Below are positions 1 to 7,928 of a stretch of DNA of 64,000 bases, one piece after another. The notes beneath the pieces are model-generated. The model had not been told where the DNA came from. It ran no database searches and was given only the letters and a program-made list of their open reading frames with translations. The translations under genes and the position numbers were made by a program. Source of the stretch: CAZFDT01 sp964518335 (GTDB lineage: Bacteria > Planctomycetota > Phycisphaerae > Phycisphaerales > Phycisphaeraceae); the NCBI GenBank assembly GCA_964518335.1, contig CAZFDT010000005.1, positions 62,001 through 126,000 on the forward strand, in the 5' to 3' direction. The stretch's first letter is position 1; each line of letters starts with the position of its first letter.

Positions 1-1
1 G

Positions 2-949
2 GTTTCGGCAAGCGACACCGTCTTGAGCTTCCCCCTCTCCAGCACAACGAACGGCACGTACACGACCACGAACAATGTGGCCGATCCGTTTACCGTTCAA
101 GGCATCGGCTTCACCGGCACGACGACCGGTGCAAGTGTCGAGATTTCGGGTGGGACGCTTACCTTTACCGGTACCGGCCCGGTGGGCGGATACCACATGC
201 AGCACACCGCCAGTACGAGCGGCGCTGTTCGTAACATTGCGATCAACAACGACCTCGTTCTGAACACCAGCGGCGACTTCAGACTGCGGACCGGCGGGGT
301 CAATTTCACCTTCAATGGCAACATTAGCGGATCGGGTGGCTTGTTCACCGCCATGTCCAACACGAATATGACCGGGGTAAGGAATATCAATCTCAACGGA
401 ACCAATACTTACACCGGCACGACCACCATCGGCGGCGGCGGGACCAATCAATCGATCTCCCTCAATCTCAGCGGATCACTGGCCAACAGCAACATTATCA
501 TCAACAGGAGCGGCTCCTCAGACCAAACGAACATGCTTGCCGGCGTGTCCGGGCAGCCTTCACTGCTCAACTTCAACATCAACGGCGCCACGTCGGATCT
601 GATCGAGGTCGGCGGTGGCACTGGCACCGACGCCTTTGCCTTGTTGGACATCACCAACCTCAAGATGAACTTCAAGGAAAGCGGCCTCGGACTCACCGAG
701 TCGGTTTATATTGTCGCCGACTACTCGGTCACCAATGCATCGCTCGTTGGTTCGGCGTTCGCCGGCCTATCGTGGAACGGTCTGCCTGGACTGCCAACGG
801 ACTATGAGCTTCAGTACAACTACAACAGCGAGAGTAAGATCGCGCTGGTGCTGATTCCCGAGCCGGCGTCACTGGTGCTGGCCGTGATGGGTGGGCTGAT
901 GGGGCTGCCGCGGCGGCGGCCGAGGCGGCCGGTTCTGATGCCGAACTGA
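2..949 (+). CDS. PEP-CTERM protein with autotransporter-type beta-strand repeats (5' truncated by window)
   Basis: The reading frame is open from base 2, so the true start lies before the window. The visible part of about 315 residues is rich in Gly, Asn, Thr and Ser, and contains a strand repeat of the autotransporter-associated type (GTNTYTGTTTIGGG around nt 400-440). It ends with a PEP-CTERM sorting tail: the motif PEPASL, a hydrophobic stretch, then an Arg-rich end. Proteins with this tail are exported and processed by an exosortase/archaeosortase-type system and usually end up in extracellular matrix or on the surface. The next gene follows after 22 bases with its own Shine-Dalgarno. Substrate or function is unknown. 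Family assignment is confident; the role is not. Confidence 0.85.
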   Translation, partial: VSASDTVLSFPLSSTTNGTYTTTNNVADPFTVQGIGFTGTTTGASVEISGGTLTFTGTGPVGGYHMQHTASTSGAVRNIAINNDLVLNTSGDFRLRTGGVNFTFNGNISGSGGLFTAMSNTNMTGVRNINLNGTNTYTGTTTIGGGGTNQSISLNLSGSLANSNIIINRSGSSDQTNMLAGVSGQPSLLNFNINGATSDLIEVGGGTGTDAFALLDITNLKMNFKESGLGLTESVYIVADYSVTNASLVGSAFAGLSWNGLPGLPTDYELQYNYNSESKIALVLIPEPASLVLAVMGGLMGLPRRRPRRPVLMPN

Positions 950-971
950 TCTCGTCGAAAGGAGAATCATC

Positions 972-1823
972 ATGAAAGTCAGGGGACGACTCGTCGTCAT
1001 CGCAGCGTTGACACTCAGTATCCTCGCTCCGGTGTGGGCCGGGCCGGTGGATGAGGATGACAAGGCGAAGCCGCAGTTCATCGCCGTCGGGTACATCGGG
1101 GCGACGGTGGACGCTGCGCCTGAGGACGTGGCAAGCGTCCTCGGGTTACCGCGCGGCGTGGGGCTGGTGGTCGTCGATGTTCAGGCTGATGCGCCCGCGG
1201 CGGTCGCGGGGTTACGGCCGCACGACGTGCTGCACAAGCTCGACGACCAACTGCTCGTCAATGTCGAGCAGTTCCGCACGCTCGTGCAGGGTCGCGCGGG
1301 GGAAACGGTCAAGCTAGCGCTATTCCGGCAGGGCACGCTCGTGGAGATGGACGTGACGGTGGGCCAGACGCAGGCACCTGCTCGCCCTGTGCCGCTGCAG
1401 TTGCACGGCGAGCTGCCGCTCAACTTCAGCGTGGACCTGTCAGGTGAGAACGGTGAACCTGTGATCCACATCGAGCAGCCTGACGGGAATGACGAGCAGG
1501 ACCCGGCCCCCGGCACGGACGACGCTCCCGTCCAACTGCGATTCCGCCCCAGCATGAACATCGTTGTCACGGCCGGTGACACCACGCACTACAAGGATGA
1601 TCAGCACGATCTGTCCCTGACCGTCCGGGACGACGGCAAGACCCTCGTCGCCAAAGACACGGGTGGCACGGAGCTTTTCAACGGCCCCATCAACACGCCA
1701 GAGCAGCGGGCCGCGGTCCCGGACCCGATCCGCCAGAAGCTCGACAAGCTCGAAGGCCGGCGGCAGTCGCAAAGCCACAGCCAGTCGCCGAACGCCGACC
1801 CGACGCACAATCGTGTGCCGTGA
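972..1823 (+). CDS. Secreted single-PDZ-domain protein
   Basis: The 283-residue protein starts at ATG 972 behind AAAGGAG. Residues 1-23 form a signal peptide ending in VWA. Residues about 35-130 form a PDZ domain with the carboxylate-binding-loop region (LGLPRGVGLVVVDV) and the typical APAAVAGLRPHDVL segment found in HtrA/DegP and RseP PDZs. No trypsin-like or metalloprotease domain accompanies it. The C-terminal half is acidic, Gln/Ser-rich and low in recognisable motifs. Stand-alone PDZ proteins of this kind are common in planctomycetes and presumably act as periplasmic adaptors or substrate-binding modules. The gene is convergent with the next one across a 21-base gap. Confidence 0.75.
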   Translation: MKVRGRLVVIAALTLSILAPVWAGPVDEDDKAKPQFIAVGYIGATVDAAPEDVASVLGLPRGVGLVVVDVQADAPAAVAGLRPHDVLHKLDDQLLVNVEQFRTLVQGRAGETVKLALFRQGTLVEMDVTVGQTQAPARPVPLQLHGELPLNFSVDLSGENGEPVIHIEQPDGNDEQDPAPGTDDAPVQLRFRPSMNIVVTAGDTTHYKDDQHDLSLTVRDDGKTLVAKDTGGTELFNGPINTPEQRAAVPDPIRQKLDKLEGRRQSQSHSQSPNADPTHNRVP

Positions 1824-1844
1824 CCTTTCACGTATCCCGCGTCA

Positions 1845-3035
1845 TCATCCATCCACCCGCTGCCGCAGCAACGGGTGAAGCGTCAGCCGGTCTCCCAGGC
1901 GTGCGGCAGCACCTCGTAGGTGTGCCAGTTCGCACGCCGGGGTATGTGGGGTGCTGGCGATCTCGTCAATGTCCACTTCACTGGGTTGATGTGCGTAGCG
2001 CTGGCCTTTGGGGTGGTCGTACAGATCAATGCCGGTGACGGCGGCGGGCGTGTCGAGGGCGGCGGCAAGCAGGACGAGGAACGTGCCGCTGGAAGGGTAG
2101 GGCTGCTCGGGTTCGTGGCGGTAGAGGTTGGCGTCGATGAGCAAGGGCAGGATGGGCAGCGGCCGGGGCAGGCCGTAGTCGCTCCACGCGGGCCAATCGC
2201 CGCGCGGCAAGTAGGTGTGCAGTAGCAGCGGACGCCGGTCCACGGGTGCGGCCGCCCAGCGCCGGGAGGTCAATTGCAGCAGATCCTCGCGAGGACGGTC
2301 GCCGATCAGCACCGCGGCGGGCTCGCCGGCGAACACGTCCCGCGTGGCGTAGGTCGGGTCGGTGATTAGCACGCCATCTGTTGGGGCTGCCCGAGCCCAG
2401 CCGTCCGTGGCGCTGGGTCCTCGCCCCAGGACCAGGAGCCGCTCATATCGCCCGAACCATTGTCGCAACACGTTCTGGGGTTGCGTGCTCGTGGAGACGG
2501 CCGGCAGGACAGGTAGTTTCACGCTGTGCTCCCAGCGATCGACGTAGCCGTGCCGCCACCGGGGGTCCTGGCGGATGTCGGGCGCCTCGGGACTTTGCAT
2601 GCGCCGGCTCTTGACGCACATCTCGGTCCAGCACTGGCCGGCGTGGTTGTGCTCGTGCGCCGCGATCTCGATGCCGTGCGCCGCCAGGAGCGGCGCGATC
2701 CAGCCCATGCAGTGATCGCAGTAGTCCGTGTCCTGCGCCTGGTCGTGCTGCATCAAGTGGCCCTTGCTCGGACATGCCCGCATGTCCCACCGCAGAACGT
2801 TCTTCGCCTCATTGAGTGTGAAGGTCCAATCGCACTGCTCATCCTCGCCGGTGGCATTCCATGTCTTGAGCAGACCGCGCAAGCCGTCCTGGGCTGCGGC
2901 GTCGGCGTAGTGTGCCTGTGACTCGCCGCCGATCGCCTGCGCCCACAATGCCTCGACCGCGGCGTCGCCAAAACGGCAGCGGACGAAGTGGAACGTCCAG
3001 TCGTAGTATCCGCAGAAGTCCTGGCACCCGAGCAT
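1845..3035 (-). CDS. Fusion: ATC-hydrolase-like domain plus sialyltransferase (GT42)-like domain
   Basis: The 396-residue protein is preceded by AAGGAG seven bases from ATG 3035. The N-terminal half (about 1-160) is paralogous to the neighbouring 145-aa gene: both carry CP..xHL, then YC.HC about 20 residues later, then a Cys. I read this as the L-2-amino-thiazoline-4-carboxylic acid hydrolase-like family. The C-terminal half (about 190-396) opens with a strand followed by LGRGPSA and later has YPSSGTFLVLLAAAL and TGIDLYDHPKGQRYAH. This order and spacing resemble bacterial GT42 sialyltransferases such as CstII (GNGPSL; SG...SGIDFY...YAF) and the related DUF115 proteins. No signal peptide is seen. 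It is the last gene of the sugar operon, 3 bases after its neighbour. The fusion is seen directly; the family names are inferred by motif. Confidence 0.6.
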   Translation of the reverse strand: MLGCQDFCGYYDWTFHFVRCRFGDAAVEALWAQAIGGESQAHYADAAAQDGLRGLLKTWNATGEDEQCDWTFTLNEAKNVLRWDMRACPSKGHLMQHDQAQDTDYCDHCMGWIAPLLAAHGIEIAAHEHNHAGQCWTEMCVKSRRMQSPEAPDIRQDPRWRHGYVDRWEHSVKLPVLPAVSTSTQPQNVLRQWFGRYERLLVLGRGPSATDGWARAAPTDGVLITDPTYATRDVFAGEPAAVLIGDRPREDLLQLTSRRWAAAPVDRRPLLLHTYLPRGDWPAWSDYGLPRPLPILPLLIDANLYRHEPEQPYPSSGTFLVLLAAALDTPAAVTGIDLYDHPKGQRYAHQPSEVDIDEIASTPHTPACELAHLRGAAARLGDRLTLHPLLRQRVDG

Positions 3036-3038
3036 GGC

Positions 3039-3476
3039 TTACTCCTTCAATTCCTTCGGTGTGCGCAGTTGAACGAAGCGTTGTTGACACGACCCGCCGC
3101 CGCCCTGCCGCTCGAAGGCGTAGCCCGCTGCGTCGGCCATCGCGCCGCAGATGTGGTCACAGTGCTCACAGAAGTAAGGCACGATGTCGCGGCCATGGTC
3201 CCGCAGGTGCTTGATCGCCGGACAAGCTGTTACGTCGATGGTCACTGCAGCATCATCGCGGCTGACGCGAACGATGGCCCCGGGCTCGGCGTCGAAGTAT
3301 CGCCGCCAGTCGTCGGCGACAGCCGGCACGCCACCGGTTCGCCACGCCTGCCAACGGGCGCGATAGTGCTCTCGGCCCAGGGATCGCCAAAACTCGTGCA
3401 GCGCAGACGGGCCGTGCGCATCGTGAATGTGCCGAAACACCGCGTTGACTGCGAAGTAGAAGTCAGGCGCGGACAT
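3039..3476 (-). CDS. L-2-amino-thiazoline-4-carboxylate hydrolase-like protein
   Basis: ATG 3476 (MSAPDFYF) was chosen over the longer frame to 3497 because the preceding isomerase gene ends at 3463; the two then overlap by 14 bases. The 145-residue product matches the N-terminal half of the next gene at spaced residues: a CPAIKHL segment, YFCEHCDHICG, and a Cys near the C-terminus. In the ATC-hydrolase family these Cys/His positions are the conserved core. The family is named for cysteine biosynthesis from thiazoline carboxylate, but many members in sugar operons have no known substrate. The cytoplasmic location is inferred from the absence of a signal peptide. Confidence 0.6.
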   Translation of the reverse strand: MSAPDFYFAVNAVFRHIHDAHGPSALHEFWRSLGREHYRARWQAWRTGGVPAVADDWRRYFDAEPGAIVRVSRDDAAVTIDVTACPAIKHLRDHGRDIVPYFCEHCDHICGAMADAAGYAFERQGGGGSCQQRFVQLRTPKELKE

Positions 3477-4884
3477 CAGGCACCTCGTCGTTGTCAATGG
3501 TGATGAACTCGCATCCCAGGTGTTGGGCGAGCAGGCTGAGGCGGTGCCGTTGCCGGCCGAACATCATGATCTGATGATGCGGGCCACCGGCGTGGCTGTA
3601 CGCGTCGAGCACATCACTCAACGAGCGCCGATAGCTCACGATAAAGTTGGGAATATCGAAGCCCGGCAAGGCCGAAACGTCGGCGACCTCGGCCTCTACA
3701 ACGATGAATCGCAGCGACCCTTGCGCAGTAGGCGTCATCGCCATGAGCGTGATCGGCCCGGGCTCGACGCTGAACGCCAGGGAACAAAACGGCTCACAGG
3801 GAGCCAAACTGAACTTCCGCCGCACCAGTCGCGGAAGTGTGTCCCACCGTGCCATCGCCGGATTGCACTCGGCCATGTGAGTGTGCAGGATCGCCCGTCG
3901 CTGCCGATCCATGGTGTACATCTCCGTGAACGTAAAAGGCTGCGATATCGCACCCGCGACCACGCCCGCTGCCGTCGCCAACGCATCGCCTTCGCCGGCA
4001 TAGGCGAGGCCGCTTTCCATCAGCTTCGTCACGCCCAGAAACGGCACAGTCGGCACGCCAGGCGTGGAGGCCAGACAATCAAAGCTGAACGTGACGCCGG
4101 CGAGAGCGTGCTCTTGCACCAGATTGGCCAACGCCAATCCCACACGATTCGATCGCGTGTGGACCGCTTCATCAACGCCATCGATCGCGAAGCGGACACG
4201 ATCCCGAGCGTTCTCGTCTTCGATCGATGCTGATGACACCTTAGCAATGGCCTCGGCCAGACTTGCCGCCGGCAGATTGATGCATTCAATCGCCAGCACC
4301 TGTCGCAGCCAAGTCGGATCAAAGGATGTGTCGCCCATGCCGGCCATCGTCTGACCCAATATCCCGATGTGCCGCCCACGGATCATGCGTGCCGCACGGG
4401 CCACGATTGCATGGTCCACCAGCGCCACCACCGTCTTTGTTTCGTCCATCCAGCCGGTGACCATGCCGAAGTGGCGCTGCTCGCGCACCAGCACGGCCGC
4501 GATGTCCTGAATCCCCTGCATGCCGTGGTTATTCAGCATGTCGGCGTAGCCGAAACCTTCGTGGATCGCGCTTGCCGGCTGAGTATTCAGCAATACCAGC
4601 GGGAGCTTGGTCCGTGTCAGCGCCGGCGTGACCATGAGGCTATTGGTGTACCCCATGCTTGCGAGCACGAGGAGATCGACACCGTCCGCTTCGGCCGCCC
4701 TCACCAGCGCATCGGCCTCGTTACTGCTGCTGGCGACGGCGATCGACTCGACTTGGACGTGGCCATTCAAAGCCGTCCCATGAGTGCGCAGGATCCCTTC
4801 CTGACGCGAGCGATAACCCGAGAATGCCTGATCGTACTTATCGATATACGTGCCGATGATCGCGATGCGCGGGCGGTCACTCAT
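3463..4884 (-). CDS. L-fucose/L-arabinose isomerase family protein
   Basis: The 473-residue protein starts at ATG 4884 behind GGAGGTG; the longer frame to 5103 is antisense extension. Its ATG overlaps the stop of the upstream amidohydrolase as ATGA, so it is translationally coupled. The N-terminal Rossmann-like part (IGTYIDKYDQAFSGYR, DLLVLASMGYTNS, LPLVLLNTQP) and the C-terminal part (MYTMDR, HTHMAECNPAMARWD) fit the fucose/arabinose isomerase superfamily, which interconverts an aldose and a ketose with a divalent metal. With the adjacent FGGY kinase it gives an isomerase/kinase pair for a pentose or deoxyhexose. The specific sugar cannot be read from sequence, so no gene symbol is given. 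Confidence 0.75.
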   Translation of the reverse strand: MSDRPRIAIIGTYIDKYDQAFSGYRSRQEGILRTHGTALNGHVQVESIAVASSSNEADALVRAAEADGVDLLVLASMGYTNSLMVTPALTRTKLPLVLLNTQPASAIHEGFGYADMLNNHGMQGIQDIAAVLVREQRHFGMVTGWMDETKTVVALVDHAIVARAARMIRGRHIGILGQTMAGMGDTSFDPTWLRQVLAIECINLPAASLAEAIAKVSSASIEDENARDRVRFAIDGVDEAVHTRSNRVGLALANLVQEHALAGVTFSFDCLASTPGVPTVPFLGVTKLMESGLAYAGEGDALATAAGVVAGAISQPFTFTEMYTMDRQRRAILHTHMAECNPAMARWDTLPRLVRRKFSLAPCEPFCSLAFSVEPGPITLMAMTPTAQGSLRFIVVEAEVADVSALPGFDIPNFIVSYRRSLSDVLDAYSHAGGPHHQIMMFGRQRHRLSLLAQHLGCEFITIDNDEVPDVRA

Positions 4885-5699
4885 GCCGACACCTCCGCGT
4901 AGCGATGCAGTTGTCCAAGCCGCGCGCCGAATAATTCCAAGGCGTTGTCGCGGAAGATACGTGCCTTTTGGGCGGGCGTGATTGCTGCCTTGAGCACGTG
5001 TCCGAAGACGTACCTCGGCTCGATCCAGTTGCAGTCGGTGCCATAGAGCAGCCGATCGGCGCCGGCGTGCAATGCTAGCCACTCGATGGTGCCTGGCGCC
5101 CACTCATCGCCGGAGAGGTCGGCCCAAACACGGCCGGGAAACTGCTGCATCAGCCGCACGCTCTGACGCCGCCCCTCGTCACGTCCGCCGCCATGCCCCA
5201 GGATCAGCTTCACGCGCGGCCATCGCGCCAGCGCCACGGCAAATCGCTCAGGCATCGACAATTCCTGATTGGGATTGCCCGGGTCGCGGCTCCAGCTATG
5301 CGTCAGCACCACCAGGTCGTGCGTATGGGCGAACGACCACAACTCGTCGTAACGTTCATCATCGGGGGCGATGGCATGAATCGCCGGATGGATCTTGATG
5401 CCGACGAACCTTGGATCCTGATGCATCCGCTCCATGTGCCGCAACGATTCGTCGAGCCAGTTGGGATTGAAGACCGAGTATGCACGTAAGCGATCGGGCT
5501 GACTGTCGAGGGCCCGAAGTGTCTGGTCATAACCGGCGTCGAACTGGTGATGGATCAGCGGCATCCACGAGAAGATGCCCACCTCCGTGTGCAGCATGTC
5601 CATGACGCGGATGACCTGCTCGAGCGAACCCCATGGGGCATGGAACCCCGGCGCCGGACCCAGATGCATGTGCGTGTCAATACATATGCATGCGGTCAT
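4881..5699 (-). CDS. Amidohydrolase 2-family metal-dependent hydrolase
   Basis: The 272-residue protein starts at ATG 5699, which overlaps the stop of the upstream gene (ATGA). It is a TIM-barrel hydrolase with the complete metal set: DTHMHLG at the first strand (HxH), GIKIHPAIH, LTHSWSRDP, LILGHGGG and YGTDCNW with the terminal Asp. Members of this family include lactonases, decarboxylases and 2-pyrone-4,6-dicarboxylate hydrolase. In deoxy-sugar pathways some act as sugar-acid lactonases. The setting between a sugar kinase and a sugar isomerase makes lactonase or a related reaction plausible, but this is inference. Compare the next entry, a paralogue that lacks these metal ligands. Confidence 0.8.
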   Translation of the reverse strand: MTACICIDTHMHLGPAPGFHAPWGSLEQVIRVMDMLHTEVGIFSWMPLIHHQFDAGYDQTLRALDSQPDRLRAYSVFNPNWLDESLRHMERMHQDPRFVGIKIHPAIHAIAPDDERYDELWSFAHTHDLVVLTHSWSRDPGNPNQELSMPERFAVALARWPRVKLILGHGGGRDEGRRQSVRLMQQFPGRVWADLSGDEWAPGTIEWLALHAGADRLLYGTDCNWIEPRYVFGHVLKAAITPAQKARIFRDNALELFGARLGQLHRYAEVSA

Positions 5700-6514
5700 C
5701 GGCTGATCTCCTCCAGCATTGATTCGAGGTTTCCGCAGGCGATGCGGTGCAGTACGGTGTCGGGAAGCGGGCTGAGAGCCAGGACCGCGAGGTTGGCCCA
5801 AGGATCTTCGATCGGTTGGTTCGAGCTGAATAGCACACGGTGCGGGCCCAGTCGGTCGACGAGCAGTTCCAACTCACCGCAAAGCAGCAGGCGATGCGTC
5901 GGCACCAGCAGATTCGGGCACAACTCCAACCATGAAAGGGCTCCGCGAACATTCAAATATTCGTGGTAACCCAGGCCCTCGACAAAGATCGTCAGTTCGG
6001 GGTGGCGTTGAGCGAGCGTCCCCACCTGGTCCCAGTTGCTCTGTCCGATAGGCAGGAACAGAGGCATGCGGTGGCGCCGCAGCGCCTGCAACATCGACTC
6101 GGCGGCGGGACTGGCGAGGCTGTGGCGATGTAGTCGCGGCCAGATGCGGGCCGCAACCATGCCGCGGGCCTTCATCTGCGCGAGGTACGCGTCTATGTCG
6201 TCGAAGTCTTCGCAGCCCGGCGGCAACAACGTCATGACTCCCCGGCACTCAGGCAACTGCAACAAGGCGTCGGCCAGCAGTTCGTTGCCGGCACACGCGT
6301 CGGCGAAGGCGCCCATGGTGTGCGACACCAGGCCGCGGCGGATGGGACCACGTGCCAGGCGATACCGCAACGCCGAGGGGTCACGAATCGCCGTTCGTCC
6401 CGTGGGCAGTACACCCATCCATAGCCCCGCATCGAATGGCGACAGGCGCTCGACGCGTTCGTCAAACGCCCGCTCGATGCAGGTCAGTGTCTGTTGCGTC
6501 TCGACATCAAGCAT
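5696..6514 (-). CDS. Amidohydrolase-fold protein lacking the usual metal ligands
   Basis: ATG 6514 (MLDVETQQ) gives 272 residues, the same length as the next gene, and overlaps the kinase stop (6507). Fold-level similarity to amidohydrolase 2 is visible in the order of strands and in IFVEGLGYHEY, LVPTHRLLLCGELE and RVLFSSNQPIEDP, which sit where active members have LGHGGG and YGTD. The first strand has no HxH and the terminal Asp position reads SSNQP. It is therefore probably metal-free or altered in chemistry. The pair of adjacent genes of equal length suggests an ancient duplication and possibly a heteromer in which this subunit is structural. Confidence 0.6.
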   Translation of the reverse strand: MLDVETQQTLTCIERAFDERVERLSPFDAGLWMGVLPTGRTAIRDPSALRYRLARGPIRRGLVSHTMGAFADACAGNELLADALLQLPECRGVMTLLPPGCEDFDDIDAYLAQMKARGMVAARIWPRLHRHSLASPAAESMLQALRRHRMPLFLPIGQSNWDQVGTLAQRHPELTIFVEGLGYHEYLNVRGALSWLELCPNLLVPTHRLLLCGELELLVDRLGPHRVLFSSNQPIEDPWANLAVLALSPLPDTVLHRIACGNLESMLEEISR

Positions 6515-7928
6515 GGACAGCTCCCAACTGAGGCTCGAAAGCCTGGAGGGGCGACGACGCCGCGGCAAAGCACCGAGCCTCATCCCATCCCGAAAGATCA
6601 CCGGCGCCTATCGCCTGCGTCATGATGTTGCCGAGAGCGGCGGCCTCCGCCTCCCCACTGACCACCGCCACCTCTGTTGCGTTGGCTATCGCCTGCGCCA
6701 GCAGTGAATTTCGCGCCCCGCCACCGAGAAGCACGATCCGGCGCACCTTCCGTCCGGCCAGACAGGCCAATCGTCGGCCTACCTCACGAACATGCACCGC
6801 CAAGCTCTCGATGATGCTGCGTACAAACTCACCGGCATCGCGTGGAGTGATCTGGTCGGTTTGACGGCACCACGCCGTGATGGCGTCACGGATGCTCGCG
6901 GCTCGCTGGATCGCCTCACTTTGAGGGTCGAATAGGCAATACTGCCTCGCCCACTTGGCCTGTTCGACAAGCTGCGAATTCGGCTGCTCGTTCTCTTCGC
7001 GGCGGAAGCGTTCGAGCAGGTGCAGACCCATGACGCCGTGCATCACGGCCCAGCCGCCGTCGGGCAGCCGGTAGTGACCGATGCCGATGGCTTGATCGTT
7101 GGGCAGGTCCAAAGGCTCACGCATGTGGAAGCCGAGCATGAACCACGTGCCTGTGCAGAGGATCAGGTCATCGGCCGACGCCACAGGAGCGGCGGCGACA
7201 GCCGCGGCGGTGTCATGCCCGCAGGCAGTGCGAATCGGGCAGGGTTTCAACCCCACACGTTCGGCCACATTGTCACGCAGTGCCCCCAATATGGATCCAG
7301 GCTCTCGCAGTGTGGGGAACATCGCCCGCGGCAAGTGCAGTCGATCGATCGCCTCCCAATACCATTGGCCTCGTCGCCAGTCGTAGAGCTGCGAAGTCGA
7401 GGCGATGCACGGGTCGCTGGCGGCGATGCCGCACAAGTGGTAGGCCATCAGATCCGCGATGAACAGCATGGCCGCCGACCGCTGCAGCAAACCAGGCGCA
7501 TCCAATCGCGTCGCTACGAGTTGATGCATAGTGGAAATCGGCAGATGCGGCGCCGCAGCCACTCGCCGCAGCGAATCGACATCCAGGCCGACGGCGATGT
7601 CCGGGCGCGACGTGCGTGAATCCTGGTAGCTGAATGGCCGCTCCAGCATCTGCCCGCGATGGCCGATGAAGCCGTGATCCAGGCCCCACGCGTCACATCC
7701 GATACTAGCGGCCTGACCATGTTTGACCGCCGCAATCGTAAGCCCCTCCTCGACGCCTTCGATCAGCCGCGTGAGATCCCAACGCACCGTCTCGCCCTGA
7801 CGCTGCGGGCCGTTGGCGAAACGGTGAACTATCTCCATATGCAGTCGGCCTGCCTCGCGATCGACCCGGCCGACCGCAACACGACCACCACTCGCACCCA
7901 GATCGACAGCGAAGTAGGAAGGCATCAT
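6507..7928 (-). CDS. rhaB: FGGY-family sugar kinase, rhamnulokinase-like
   Basis: The 473-residue protein starts at ATG 7928 behind GAGG; a second ATG at 7925 is possible. It carries the FGGY layout: DLGASGGRVAVGRV (phosphate-1), GCDAWGLDHGFI, TACGHDTAAAVAA, LCTGTW, and near the end LLGGGARNSLLAQAIANAT followed by SGEAEAAALGNIMTQAI (adenosine motif). These motifs, especially the N-terminal ASGGR and the C-terminal AAALGN, match rhamnulokinase (RhaB), which phosphorylates L-rhamnulose, though fuculokinase-type activity cannot be excluded. No aldolase partner is visible here. It is coupled to the ABC binding protein upstream (ATGATG overlap) and to the amidohydrolase downstream. Confidence 0.8.
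   Translation of the reverse strand: MMPSYFAVDLGASGGRVAVGRVDREAGRLHMEIVHRFANGPQRQGETVRWDLTRLIEGVEEGLTIAAVKHGQAASIGCDAWGLDHGFIGHRGQMLERPFSYQDSRTSRPDIAVGLDVDSLRRVAAAPHLPISTMHQLVATRLDAPGLLQRSAAMLFIADLMAYHLCGIAASDPCIASTSQLYDWRRGQWYWEAIDRLHLPRAMFPTLREPGSILGALRDNVAERVGLKPCPIRTACGHDTAAAVAAAPVASADDLILCTGTWFMLGFHMREPLDLPNDQAIGIGHYRLPDGGWAVMHGVMGLHLLERFRREENEQPNSQLVEQAKWARQYCLFDPQSEAIQRAASIRDAITAWCRQTDQITPRDAGEFVRSIIESLAVHVREVGRRLACLAGRKVRRIVLLGGGARNSLLAQAIANATEVAVVSGEAEAAALGNIMTQAIGAGDLSGWDEARCFAAASSPLQAFEPQLGAVHA

Noticed and set aside
4885..5103. Longer N-terminus for the isomerase
   Set aside because: It overlaps the amidohydrolase gene and is Arg-rich; ATG 4884 has GGAGGTG and an ATGA overlap.
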